Assembly: GCA_051414805.1 (NCBI GenBank) | Contig: CP166702.1 | Location: 2,294,001 to 2,358,000 of the forward strand | Direction of reading: 5' to 3' | From: Xenophilus sp003671765 | Lineage (GTDB): Bacteria; Pseudomonadota; Gammaproteobacteria; Burkholderiales; Burkholderiaceae_C | Length of the DNA stretch: 64,000 nt | Shown: positions 16,768-24,987 of the stretch, one piece after another | Layout: the number at the start of each line of letters is the position of its first letter | Numbering within the stretch: the first letter of the stretch is position 1 | Program-made: the position numbers and the translations under genes | Notes under the pieces: model-generated | What the model was told of the DNA's origin: nothing | Database searches by the model: none | The model's input: the letters and a program-made list of their open reading frames with translations, nothing else

Positions 16768-17463
16768 ATGCCGCTTCGCGGAACCGCAGCGCTGGCCATG
16801 TGGTGGGACATGGCGCCCGAGATGAAGTCCGAGTTCGAGGACTGGCATTCGCACGAGCACTTTCCGGAGCGCCTCGGCGTGCCGGGCTTTCGCCGGGCGT
16901 CGCGCTGGACGAGCGCCGGCGGAGGCGAGGGGGTGTTCGTCATGTACGAACTCGCGTCGCACGCGGTCCTTTCGTCGCAGGCCTATGCGAGCCACCTGAA
17001 CAGCCCGACGCCCTGGTCGACGAAGATGATGCCGCACCACAGGAACATGGTGCGCAGCCAGTGCCACGTGCTGGCCTCGGCGGGGAGCGCGGTCGCCCGG
17101 CATGCGTTGACCTTGCGGCTTTCACCGCAGCCCGGCAGGGAGGACGACATGCTCGCGTCGCTTCGCACGCTGTGCGACGGCCTCGTGCAACGGCCGGGGC
17201 TCGTGGGCGCGCACCTGCTGCGCCACCAGGCGCCGGCCATGCCGGAGACCACCGAGCAACGCATCCGAAACTCCGCCGACCGTTTCGCGGACCGGGTCTT
17301 CGTCGTCCTCGGCTACGCGCGCGAGGTGCTCGAGCAGTTGCTGCACGCCGACTTGGCTGCAGGGGCCTTGCACAACGCGGGTGCCGCCGATGGAGCGGTC
17401 AGCGACATCTACACGCTCGCCCACTCGGCCACGGTGGAGGAATTCGCCGGCGAGCGCGCGTAA
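16768..17463 (+). CDS. conserved protein of unknown function, EthD/dimeric alpha-beta barrel-like
   Basis: The product is 231 residues with no signal peptide or membrane helix. The N-terminal half has FEDWHSHEHFPERLGVPGFR, a pattern seen in EthD-like and DUF4286-like dimeric alpha/beta-barrel proteins. The second half may be a second, diverged repeat of the same fold. It begins 31 bp after the GntR gene with an ACGAGG ribosome site, so the two are probably cotranscribed and linked to the TRAP/aroQ pathway. No catalytic function can be assigned. Confidence 0.75.
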   Translation: MPLRGTAALAMWWDMAPEMKSEFEDWHSHEHFPERLGVPGFRRASRWTSAGGGEGVFVMYELASHAVLSSQAYASHLNSPTPWSTKMMPHHRNMVRSQCHVLASAGSAVARHALTLRLSPQPGREDDMLASLRTLCDGLVQRPGLVGAHLLRHQAPAMPETTEQRIRNSADRFADRVFVVLGYAREVLEQLLHADLAAGALHNAGAADGAVSDIYTLAHSATVEEFAGERA

Positions 17464-17475
17464 GCGCCGGGTTCG

Positions 17476-18108
17476 CTATCCCGCTATCAATTTCTGCACC
17501 AGCTCCGCCGTCGTCGCCGCGGCGTATTTGCGCATGAGCCGTGCGCGGTGCAGTTCCACCGTTCGGTGGCTGATGCCCAGCTGCTTGCCGATCTCCTTGC
17601 TGGTGAGCCCCTGCATGAGCTGCGCCGCCACCTCGCGCTCGCGCGGCGTGAGGTGCGCCTTGGTGCTGCGCCGCGAACCCAGGTCCTCGAAGGTCCAGAT
17701 GCCCGCCTCGTGCGGCGCTTCGCGGTTCAGGGCGCGGCCGGTCACATGGCACCAGAAGGTCTCGCCGGCCAGCGCGCCGTGCAGGCCGCCGACGCGCCGC
17801 ATCATGCGGTGGTCGGCATAGCGCCCGCTGGCATTGAGGATGGGCAGCATGCGCTGGCCGATGCGCTCGTACTCCGCCACGCTGGGGTAGAGCAGGGCGA
17901 AAGAGCGGCCCACGAGTTCGTCGCGCGTGGCGCCGAACATCTCGCACAGGCGTGCATTGCAGTCCACCATGATGCGCTGGCGCGAGAGCACCATGCCCAC
18001 GGGCGCGTGCTCGAAGGCCAGGCGGTAGTCGATCGCCTGCGCGGGCGTCGACGCGGGGGAAATGGCTTGCGCACGGGGGGCGCCGCGGCGATGCTCGGGG
18101 GTCTCCAT
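17476..18108 (-). CDS. PAS domain LuxR-type regulator
   Basis: The product is 210 residues. A PAS domain (~25-130) starts AFEHAPVGMVLSRQRIMVDCN and contains a typical DELVGRSFALLYPS. A C-terminal LuxR helix-turn-helix (~145-205) has LTPREREVAAQLMQGLTSKE and LGISHRTVELHRARLM. It is a one-component regulator or an orphan with a sensory PAS. It is divergent from scoAB, with a perfect palindrome in the 95-bp gap, so it probably controls scoAB and itself. The PAS ligand is unknown. Confidence 0.9.
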   Translation of the reverse strand: METPEHRRGAPRAQAISPASTPAQAIDYRLAFEHAPVGMVLSRQRIMVDCNARLCEMFGATRDELVGRSFALLYPSVAEYERIGQRMLPILNASGRYADHRMMRRVGGLHGALAGETFWCHVTGRALNREAPHEAGIWTFEDLGSRRSTKAHLTPREREVAAQLMQGLTSKEIGKQLGISHRTVELHRARLMRKYAAATTAELVQKLIAG

Positions 18109-18114
18109 GACGTA

Positions 18115-18140
18115 ATACTACGTATGTCTGTACGTAGTAT
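18115..18140. promoter_or_regulatory. perfect 10-6-10 palindrome between the PAS-LuxR gene and scoA
   Basis: ATACTACGTA and TACGTAGTAT are exact inverted arms around TGTCTG. The site begins 6 bp upstream of the PAS-LuxR start codon and ends 63 bp before scoA. It is the obvious operator candidate for this divergent promoter region. Confidence 0.65.
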
Positions 18141-18203
18141 CGTTGTCGGCGTTTTCGCATCCCACCGACCCCCCTTTTTTCACTGTTCCACAAGCGAGGA
18201 AGC

Positions 18204-19007
18204 ATGGCGAACAAGATCTATCCCGACGCCAAGTCGGCGCTGGCCGGCGTGGTGGCCGACAACCAGATGCTGGCCGTGGGCGGCTTCGGCCTGTGCGGCA
18301 TCCCCGAGGCGCTGATCGAGGCGCTGAAGGAAAGCGGCGTGAAGAACCTCACCTGCATCTCCAACAACGCAGGTGTCGATGGTTTCGGCCTGGGCAAGCT
18401 GCTGGAGACGCGCCAGATCAAGAAGATGATCGCCAGCTACGTGGGCGAGAACAAGGAGTTCGAACGCCAGTACCTGGCCGGCGAACTGGAGCTGGAATTC
18501 ACCCCGCAGGGCACGCTGGCCGAGAAGCTGCGTGCCGGCGGCGCCGGCATCCCGGCCTTCTTCACCAAGACGGGCGTGGGCACGCAGGTGGCCGAGGGCA
18601 AGGAACTGCGCGAGTTCGACGGCGAGACCTACGTGATGGAACGCGCGCTGGTGCCCGACGTGGCCCTGGTCAAGGCGGCCGTGGCCGACAAGTCGGGCAA
18701 CCTGCGCTTCAACCTCACGGCACGCAACTTCAACCCGGCCGCCGCCACCGCCGGCAAGGTCTGCATCGTCGAGGTCGAGAAGATCGTCGAGGTGGGTGAA
18801 CTGGCGCCCGACGACATCCACCTGCCGGGCATTTACGTGCACCGCATCGTGCTCAATTCGAATCCCGAGAAGCGCATCGAGAAGCGCACCGTGAGCGTCG
18901 CCGCCCCGGTCGATGCCGCGGCCGCCAAAGTCGAGGCCCAGGCCGTGATCGCCCAGGCCGCCGCCGGGGCCGAAGTGCCCGCCACCGTCAAGAACAACGC
19001 AAAGTAA
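18204..19007 (+). CDS. scoA: 3-oxoacid CoA-transferase subunit A
   Basis: The product is 267 residues. Family motifs are VGGFGLCGIPEALIEAL, CISNNAGVDGFGLGKLL, and the oxyanion-like region FTPQGTLAEKLRAGGAGIPAF. With ScoB it moves CoA from succinyl-CoA to acetoacetate or related 3-oxoacids. Typical ScoA ends near residue 232. Here an Ala/Val-rich tail (~35 residues, ending VKNNAK) is added and looks disordered. It is 10 bp upstream of scoB with a strong AAGGAG site between. Confidence 0.94.
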   Translation: MANKIYPDAKSALAGVVADNQMLAVGGFGLCGIPEALIEALKESGVKNLTCISNNAGVDGFGLGKLLETRQIKKMIASYVGENKEFERQYLAGELELEFTPQGTLAEKLRAGGAGIPAFFTKTGVGTQVAEGKELREFDGETYVMERALVPDVALVKAAVADKSGNLRFNLTARNFNPAAATAGKVCIVEVEKIVEVGELAPDDIHLPGIYVHRIVLNSNPEKRIEKRTVSVAAPVDAAAAKVEAQAVIAQAAAGAEVPATVKNNAK

Positions 19008-19017
19008 GGAGCCCGAC

Positions 19018-19656
19018 ATGCCCTGGACCCAAGACCAGATGGCCGCACGCGCGGCGCAGGAGCTGGAAGACGGCTTTTATGTGAACCTCGGCATCGGCAT
19101 TCCGACGCTGGTGGCCAACCACACCGGCACCAAGGAGGTGTGGCTGCAGAGCGAGAACGGCATGCTCGGCATCGGCCCCTTCCCGACCGAGGACCAGGTC
19201 GACGCCGACCTGATCAACGCCGGCAAGCAGACCGTGACGACGCTGCCGGGCAGCGCGATCTTCGGCAGCGACCAGAGCTTCGCGATGATCCGCGGCGGCA
19301 AGATCAACCTGTCGATCCTCGGCGCCATGCAGGTGAGCGAGAAGGGCGACCTCGCCAACTGGATGATCCCGGGCAAGATGGTCAAGGGCATGGGCGGCGC
19401 CATGGACCTGGTGGCCGGCGTCAAGCGCGTGATCGTGCTGATGGAGCACGTCGCCAAGAAGAAGGACGGCACCACCGACATGAAGATCCTGCCGGCCTGC
19501 ACGCTGCCGCTGACGGGCGTGGGCGTGGTGGACCGCATCATCACCGACCTGGCCGTGCTCGACGTGACGCCGCAAGGCCTCAAGGTGGTCGAGCTGGCCG
19601 AGGGCGTGAGCTTCGACGAGCTGCAGTCGAAGACCGGCGTGACGCTGATCCAGTGA
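19018..19656 (+). CDS. scoB: 3-oxoacid CoA-transferase subunit B
   Basis: The product is 212 residues, the usual size. The motif SENGMLGIGP holds the catalytic Glu that forms the acyl-CoA thioester intermediate. NLGIGIPTLVANH and GGKINLSILGAMQVSE are also family marks. It forms a heteromer with ScoA in ketone-body or short-chain 3-oxoacid use. The last gene of the pair, it is followed by a strong rho-independent terminator at 19701-19730. Confidence 0.95.
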   Translation: MPWTQDQMAARAAQELEDGFYVNLGIGIPTLVANHTGTKEVWLQSENGMLGIGPFPTEDQVDADLINAGKQTVTTLPGSAIFGSDQSFAMIRGGKINLSILGAMQVSEKGDLANWMIPGKMVKGMGGAMDLVAGVKRVIVLMEHVAKKKDGTTDMKILPACTLPLTGVGVVDRIITDLAVLDVTPQGLKVVELAEGVSFDELQSKTGVTLIQ

Positions 19657-19673
19657 GCTGACCGATACAGCCT

Positions 19674-19690
19674 GCTATCTTTTCGATAGC
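19674..19690. repeat. GCTATC-N5-GATAGC hairpin (partial copy of the 62-bp element)
   Basis: The 6-bp arms are exact, but the sequence on either side does not clearly match the rest of the 62-bp element. It lies between scoB and opgG, again at a convergent 3' end. Confidence 0.5.
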
Positions 19691-19700
19691 CGGCGGCGCA

Positions 19701-19730
19701 AAAGGGGCGGACGTTTCCGCCCCTTTTTTT
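19701..19730 (+). terminator. rho-independent terminator of scoAB, possibly bidirectional
   Basis: The stem GGGGCGG / CCGCCCC with a 6-nt loop is followed by seven T, which run directly into the opgG stop codon. A short A tract on the other side could give weaker termination for opgG. Confidence 0.85.
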
Positions 19731-21399
19731 ATTTGGAAGCCGCCGGTTGCGGCGCGGACGCCGCGGGCTGCGGCGCGGGGGCCGGGGGCGGTGGCGGCGG
19801 CACCGGCGGGATCTGGAAGCTCCAGGTCTCGCTCAGCGCCTTGCCGCCCTGCGTCAGCGCCGCGCGCAGCTCGGTGACCTGCGCCGGGTCCTTCACCTTG
19901 ACGCGCAGCGACAGGCGCCAACCCTTGATCGCGTCGTTGCGCAACAGGTTGCTCTCGAGGATCTCGGCATTGGCATTGCCGCTCAGTTGCGTCTCCAGCG
20001 CGGTGCCGGCCGGCAGGTTGGCCACGGCCGGGCCGACGAAGTCGACCATCAGCGCGGTGGTGCCGTCGCTCTGGCGGATCAGGTTGGGCTGGTACCGCTC
20101 GCCTTCGGTCTGGAAGGTCTGGCGCACCCAGGCGTTGTTCTGCGCGTGCAGCGCGGGCTCGTCCATCGTCCAGTGCATGCGGTAGGCGAACTGCATCGTC
20201 TGGCCCTTGCGCGCCGGCTGGTCGGGGTTCCAGAAGGCGACGATGTTGTCGTTGGTCTCGTCCGCCGTGGGAATCTCCATCAGCGTGACCTTGCCCTTGC
20301 CCCAGTTGCCCTGCGGCTCAATCCACGCGCTGGGCCGCAGGTCGTAGCGGTCCTTCAGGTCCTGGAAGTCCTGGAAGGCGTGGCCGCGCTGCAGCAGACC
20401 GAAGCCGCGCGGGTTCTCGACCTGGAAGCTGCTCACCGCGACGGCGCCCTTGGGGTTGTTCAGCGGGCGCCAGATCCATTCCTCGTTGCCGGCGTGGATG
20501 GCCAGGCCGTTGGAGTCGTGGATGGCCGGCCGGAAGTTGCGCAGGAACTCCGGCCAGCGCTGGTTGGGCCCGTACAGGAACATGCTCGTCAGCGGCGCGA
20601 TGCCCAGCGTGGCGACGTCCTGGCGCATCACGATGTTGGCCTGCACGTCGAGCACGGCGTCGCTGCCGGGCTGCAGGATGAACTGGTAGGCGCCGGTGGC
20701 GCTGGGCGAGTCGAGCAGGGCGTAGATGACGAGCTGCTTGTCGCTCGGGCCGGGCCGCTGGATCCAGTACTCGCGGAAGTTGGGGAACTCCTCCTTGCCG
20801 ACCGAGGTGGTGTCGATCGCCAGGCCTCGCCCCGACAGGCCGTACACCTGGCCCTTGCCGATGACGCGGAAGTAGCTCGCGCCCAGCAGGCTCATGACTT
20901 CGTCGTACTTGCCGGCCTGGTTGACCGGGTACAGCACGCGGAAGCCCGCATAGCCCAGCTGGCGCGTCGCCTCGCGGTCGAAGTTGAGCTTGCCGAAGTC
21001 GAAGCGGTCGGCCTCGTAGCGGATCTCGCGCACGCCGCCTTCGGTGATCTCGTTGATCTTCACCGGGAAGTTGAACTGCATCCCCTGGTGGTAGAAGTTC
21101 AGCCGGAACGGGGTTTGCAGGTCGCGCCATTCGAAGCGGTCCGAGCGCGGCTGGATCTGCATGTAGTCGGCGAACTGCATGGTGCCGAAGAAGGGCGGCA
21201 GGTTGCTCGCGGGCGCCACGTAGGGGCGGGCGGCCAGGTCGCGCGCGCGCGCCGTGACGTCGTCGAGCGAGAACACCTTGCCGGTCGCGGGCGGCGCGGC
21301 AGGCGCGCTCTGCGTGGTCGGCACGGCACAGGCCGTGAGCAGGCTGATGCAGCCGACGAGGAGGGAGGAACGTGCGGTGTGGGCGAGCCTGTCGATCAT
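19729..21399 (-). CDS. opgG: glucans biosynthesis protein G, periplasmic
   Basis: The product is 556 residues of the MdoG/OpgG family. FRLNFYHQGMQF, the catalytic-domain segment YFRVIGKGQVYGLSGRGLAI, EEFPNFREYWIQRP and MFLYGPNQRWPEF are clear. It shapes osmoregulated periplasmic glucans made by OpgH, which is not in this window. Two features differ from the E. coli protein: the N-terminus ends in a lipobox-like LLTAC, suggesting a lipoprotein, and the C-terminus has a Pro/Ala-rich tail (PPPPPPAPAPQPAAS) after the normal end. It is divergent from bglX. Confidence 0.92.
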   Translation of the reverse strand: MIDRLAHTARSSLLVGCISLLTACAVPTTQSAPAAPPATGKVFSLDDVTARARDLAARPYVAPASNLPPFFGTMQFADYMQIQPRSDRFEWRDLQTPFRLNFYHQGMQFNFPVKINEITEGGVREIRYEADRFDFGKLNFDREATRQLGYAGFRVLYPVNQAGKYDEVMSLLGASYFRVIGKGQVYGLSGRGLAIDTTSVGKEEFPNFREYWIQRPGPSDKQLVIYALLDSPSATGAYQFILQPGSDAVLDVQANIVMRQDVATLGIAPLTSMFLYGPNQRWPEFLRNFRPAIHDSNGLAIHAGNEEWIWRPLNNPKGAVAVSSFQVENPRGFGLLQRGHAFQDFQDLKDRYDLRPSAWIEPQGNWGKGKVTLMEIPTADETNDNIVAFWNPDQPARKGQTMQFAYRMHWTMDEPALHAQNNAWVRQTFQTEGERYQPNLIRQSDGTTALMVDFVGPAVANLPAGTALETQLSGNANAEILESNLLRNDAIKGWRLSLRVKVKDPAQVTELRAALTQGGKALSETWSFQIPPVPPPPPPAPAPQPAASAPQPAASK

Positions 21400-21623
21400 G
21401 GGCCGTGGCGAAGGTCGTCGAAGCAGTGGGATGGAAACATCTGCACACCGGTGCAGACCCGCAGCATGGGCGGGACCGGCGCAGACAGCGCGGTGGAGCT
21501 TAGCATCGTGCGTGCCCGGCCTGCTGTAGGAATGGGGCGTGCGTCGGGTCGATGCGGGCCGCGCGGCCAGTCAGCCCCTTAAGATGCCCGGCTTCGTTCT
21601 TCGACCCGAGGATCCGCTTGCCG

Positions 21624-23945
21624 ATGAAACGCATTGCCGTGATGGTCGCCGCGACCACCGCCGTGGCCGCGCCGCTGGCCTTCGCGCAGCCCAAGCCCGC
21701 GCTGCTGAACAACAAGCCCGCCTTCGTGGCCGACCTGCTGCGCCAGATGACGCTGGAAGAGAAGGTCGGTCAGCTGCGCCTGATCAGCATCGGTCCCGAG
21801 ATGCCGGCGCCGCAACTCGCGCAGGAGGTCGCGGCCGGCCGCGTGGGCGGCACCTTCAACTCCATCAACCACAAGGAGCAGCGCCCGCTGCAGGAAGCCG
21901 CGGTGCGGCAGAGCCGGCTGAGGATCCCGATCCTCTTCGCCTACGACGTGCTGCACGGTCACCGCACGTCCTTCCCGATCGGCCTGGGCCTCGCCTCGAG
22001 CTGGGACATGGATGCCATTCGCCTCACGGCGCGCACGGCCGCCGTCGAGGCCGCGGCCGACGGCGTGGACGTGACCTTCGCGCCCACCGTCGACATCTCG
22101 CGCGACCCGCGCTGGGGCCGCACCTCCGAAGGCTTCGGCGAAGACCCGTACCTGGTGTCGCAGATCGCGCGCAGCATGGTGCAGGGCTTCCAGAACGGCG
22201 AGAACTTCGCCAAGGCCGGCAGCGTGCTCAAGCGGGACGCGATCATGGCCTCGGTCAAGCACTTCGCGCTGTACGGCGCGGTGGAAGGCGGGCGCGACTA
22301 CAACATCGTCGACATGAGCCCGATGCGCATGTACAACGACTACCTGCCGCCCTACAAGGCCGCGATCGAGGCTGGCTCGGGCGGCGTGATGATCGCGCTC
22401 AACACCGTCAACGGCCAGCCCGCCACGTCCAACACCTGGCTGCTGCAGGACCTGCTGCGCAAGGACTGGGGCTTCAAGGGCGTGACCTTCTCCGACCACG
22501 GGGCCATCACCGAACTGATGCGCCATGGCGTGGCGCGCGACGAGCGCGAGGCGGCCAAGCTGGCCATCACCGCCGGCGTCGACATGAGCATGGCCGACCA
22601 GGTCTACCTCAAGGAGCTGCCGGGCCTGGTCAAGTCGGGTGCCGTGCCGATGAAGGCGCTCGACAACGCCGTGCGCGAGGTGCTGGGCGCCAAGTACGAC
22701 CTGGGCCTGTTCCACGACCCCTTCCTGCGCATCGGCAAGGCCGAGGACGATCCGCCGGACCTCAAGGCCGATTCGCGCCTGCACCGCGCGCCGGCGCGCG
22801 ACGTGGCACGCCGTTCGCTCGTGCTGTTGGAAAACCGGAACCGCACGCTGCCCATCGCCAAGGGCGCCAAGGTGCTGCTCACCGGCCCGCTGGCCGATGC
22901 ACCGATCGACATCATGGGCGTGTGGTCGGCCCAGGCGGTGTGGAAGCAGTCCGTCACCCTGCGCAAGGGCATGGAGCAGGCGCTGGCCGGCCAGAAGGGC
23001 TCGCTCGTGTATGCGCGCGGCGCCAACGTGAGCGAGGACAAGGCCATCGTCGAGTACCTCAACTTCCTCAACTGGGACGAGCCCGAGGTGGTGCAGGACA
23101 AGCGCTCGCCGCAGGAGATGATCGACGAGGCCGTGGCCGCGGCGAAGCAGGCCGACGTGGTGGTGGCCGCCGTGGGCGAGTCGCGCGGCATGTCGCACGA
23201 ATCGTCCAGCCGCACGCGCCTGGACCTGCCCGAGAGCCAGCAGGCGCTGCTCAGGGCCCTCAAGGCCACCGGCAAGCCGCTGGTGCTGGTGCTGATGAAC
23301 GGCCGCCCGCTCACCCTGGGCTGGGAAAAGGCCAACGCCGACGCCATGCTCGAGACCTGGTTCGCCGGCACCGAGGGCGGCAACGCGATCGCCGACGTGC
23401 TGTTCGGCGACGCGAACCCTTCGGGCAAGCTGCCGATCTCGTTGCCGCGTTCGGTGGGCCAGATCCCCACCTACTACAACCACCCGCGCCTCGGCCGGCC
23501 CTTCACGCCGGGCAAGCCGGGCAACTACACCTCGCAGTACTTCGACGAGCCGCAGGGCGCGCTGTACCCCTTCGGCTACGGCCTGAGCTACACCGATTTC
23601 AGCGTGTCCGACCTCACGCTGTCGGCACACACCATGGCGCGCGGCGGCAAGGTCGAAGCCAGCGTCACGGTGGCCAATACCGGCGAGCGCGCGGGCGAGA
23701 CCGTGGTGCAGCTCTACATCCAGGACGTGGCCGCCTCCGTGGTGCGGCCCGTCAAGGAGCTGAAGGACTTCCGCAAGCTGATGCTGCAGCCCGGCGAGAA
23801 GAAGGAAGTGCGCTTCACGATCGGGGAGGACAAGCTCAAGTTCTACAACGCGAAGCTCCAGCACGTGGCCGAGGCCGGCCAGTTCAACGTGCAGGTGGGC
23901 CTCGATTCGGAGAACGTCAAGTCGCAGAGCTTCGAGCTGAAGTAG
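21624..23945 (+). CDS. bglX: periplasmic beta-glucosidase BglX (GH3)
   Basis: The product is 773 residues with a signal peptide ending near AFAQP. The GH3 barrel shows TFAPTVDISRDPRWGRTSEG and VKHFALYG. The nucleophile Asp lies in GVTFSDHGAITELMRHG. A GH3 C-terminal domain and a fibronectin III-like domain (VSVTVANTGERAGETVVQ-like segment, ~residues 675-745) follow. It hydrolyses beta-linked glucosides in the periplasm. Being divergent from opgG, it may trim or recycle periplasmic glucans. The ATG at 21624 starts exactly at the signal peptide. It overlaps the convergent LysR gene by 29 bp. Confidence 0.94.
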   Translation: MKRIAVMVAATTAVAAPLAFAQPKPALLNNKPAFVADLLRQMTLEEKVGQLRLISIGPEMPAPQLAQEVAAGRVGGTFNSINHKEQRPLQEAAVRQSRLRIPILFAYDVLHGHRTSFPIGLGLASSWDMDAIRLTARTAAVEAAADGVDVTFAPTVDISRDPRWGRTSEGFGEDPYLVSQIARSMVQGFQNGENFAKAGSVLKRDAIMASVKHFALYGAVEGGRDYNIVDMSPMRMYNDYLPPYKAAIEAGSGGVMIALNTVNGQPATSNTWLLQDLLRKDWGFKGVTFSDHGAITELMRHGVARDEREAAKLAITAGVDMSMADQVYLKELPGLVKSGAVPMKALDNAVREVLGAKYDLGLFHDPFLRIGKAEDDPPDLKADSRLHRAPARDVARRSLVLLENRNRTLPIAKGAKVLLTGPLADAPIDIMGVWSAQAVWKQSVTLRKGMEQALAGQKGSLVYARGANVSEDKAIVEYLNFLNWDEPEVVQDKRSPQEMIDEAVAAAKQADVVVAAVGESRGMSHESSSRTRLDLPESQQALLRALKATGKPLVLVLMNGRPLTLGWEKANADAMLETWFAGTEGGNAIADVLFGDANPSGKLPISLPRSVGQIPTYYNHPRLGRPFTPGKPGNYTSQYFDEPQGALYPFGYGLSYTDFSVSDLTLSAHTMARGGKVEASVTVANTGERAGETVVQLYIQDVAASVVRPVKELKDFRKLMLQPGEKKEVRFTIGEDKLKFYNAKLQHVAEAGQFNVQVGLDSENVKSQSFELK

Positions 23946-24837
23946 GCGGCGCGTTTTCGCGCAGGTGCTGCGCGATGGCTTCGCGCAGCTGGGCCACCGC
24001 CGTCGGCTCGGTGCGCCGGGCCAGGGTGACAAGCCCGAAATGGGCGCCGCCCGTGCCGCTCGGCCCCACGCGCAGTTCCGCCAGGTCGGGCGCGGCGGCG
24101 CGGATCGCGATCAGCACGGCGTCGCTCTGGCGCGTGGCCTCGACCAGCGGCGCCAGCTCGGTGCAGCGCAGGCTCAGGCACAGGTCCGGGTGCGCGGCAG
24201 GGCCGTAGACATCGACCAGCGCGCGCACCACGTGGTCGCCCAGCGGCGTCGACGCGATCGGATAGGCGAGCAGGTCCTCGAAGCGCAGCGGGCGCCGCCT
24301 CCGGGCCAGCGGATGGCCGCGGCGGCACATGAAGGCGCCGCGCAGCGCCACCACCGGCTCGATGCGCAGGCCGGGCAGCGGCGGGAAGGAGCGCACCTCG
24401 ACCACCAGCGCATCCAGTTCGCGTCGTCGCAATGCCTCGACCAGCCGGGGCACGTCGCCGTGCTGGATGTCGATGCGCAGCCCGGCGCCGGGCCGCGCGG
24501 CACGCTGCAGGAGCGCCGGCGTGAGCAGGGCGCCGGGCCCCGAGCCCATGCCCACGCGCAGGCGCTCCGGTGCCGCGCCGGTCGCACGGCGGCCCGCAGC
24601 GGCGAGTGCGTCGGCATCGTGCACGAGCTGGCGGGCGCGTTCGAGCAGGCTGCGGCCGAAAGGCGTGAGTTCGCTGCGCCGCCCGATGCGGTCGAACAGG
24701 GGCTGGCCCAGTTCGTCCTCCAGCGCGCGCAGGCTGCGGCTGAGCGCGGACTGGGTGAGGAAGGTGGCGCGTGCCGAGCGCGTGAACGATCCCGTCTCGG
24801 CGATGGAGAGAAAGTGCCGCAGCTGAACCAGCGTCAT
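23917..24837 (-). CDS. LysR-family transcriptional regulator
   Basis: The product is 306 residues. The N-terminal LysR helix-turn-helix reads LVQLRHFLSIAETGSFTRSA then LTQSALSRSLRALEDELGQ. A type 2 periplasmic-binding-like effector domain follows (~90-300). The start MTLVQLRHF at 24837 is the usual one. An upstream ATG at 24864 lies inside a perfect palindrome that is probably the operator, which argues against it. It is divergent from the M20 amidohydrolase and is its likely regulator. The Ser/Ala-rich C-terminus comes from the overlap with bglX. Confidence 0.88.
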   Translation of the reverse strand: MTLVQLRHFLSIAETGSFTRSARATFLTQSALSRSLRALEDELGQPLFDRIGRRSELTPFGRSLLERARQLVHDADALAAAGRRATGAAPERLRVGMGSGPGALLTPALLQRAARPGAGLRIDIQHGDVPRLVEALRRRELDALVVEVRSFPPLPGLRIEPVVALRGAFMCRRGHPLARRRRPLRFEDLLAYPIASTPLGDHVVRALVDVYGPAAHPDLCLSLRCTELAPLVEATRQSDAVLIAIRAAAPDLAELRVGPSGTGGAHFGLVTLARRTEPTAVAQLREAIAQHLRENAPPTSARSSAT

Positions 24838-24849
24838 GGTGGCCAATCG

Positions 24850-24864
24850 ATGAGTCGAACTCAT
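24850..24864. promoter_or_regulatory. perfect 6-3-6 palindrome, candidate LysR operator
   Basis: ATGAGT-CGA-ACTCAT is a perfect inverted repeat 12 bp ahead of the preferred LysR start codon and 123 bp ahead of the divergent amidohydrolase start. This position suits an autoregulatory LysR site. Confidence 0.45.
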
Positions 24865-24987
24865 TCGAGAGGATAGAACAATGCATTGGACGCGCGGCCC
24901 GGACCTCCCTAGATTCGGGCCGCGGGCGCGCAGTGTGTGCCGCGATCCCGATCGAACCCGAGTCCGATTCCTCCCTTTCCAACGCCC

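Noticed and set aside
21539..24208. Frame of almost 900 codons overlapping bglX
   Set aside because: Low-complexity Arg/Gly/Ala composition; the overlapping GH3 frame is unmistakable.
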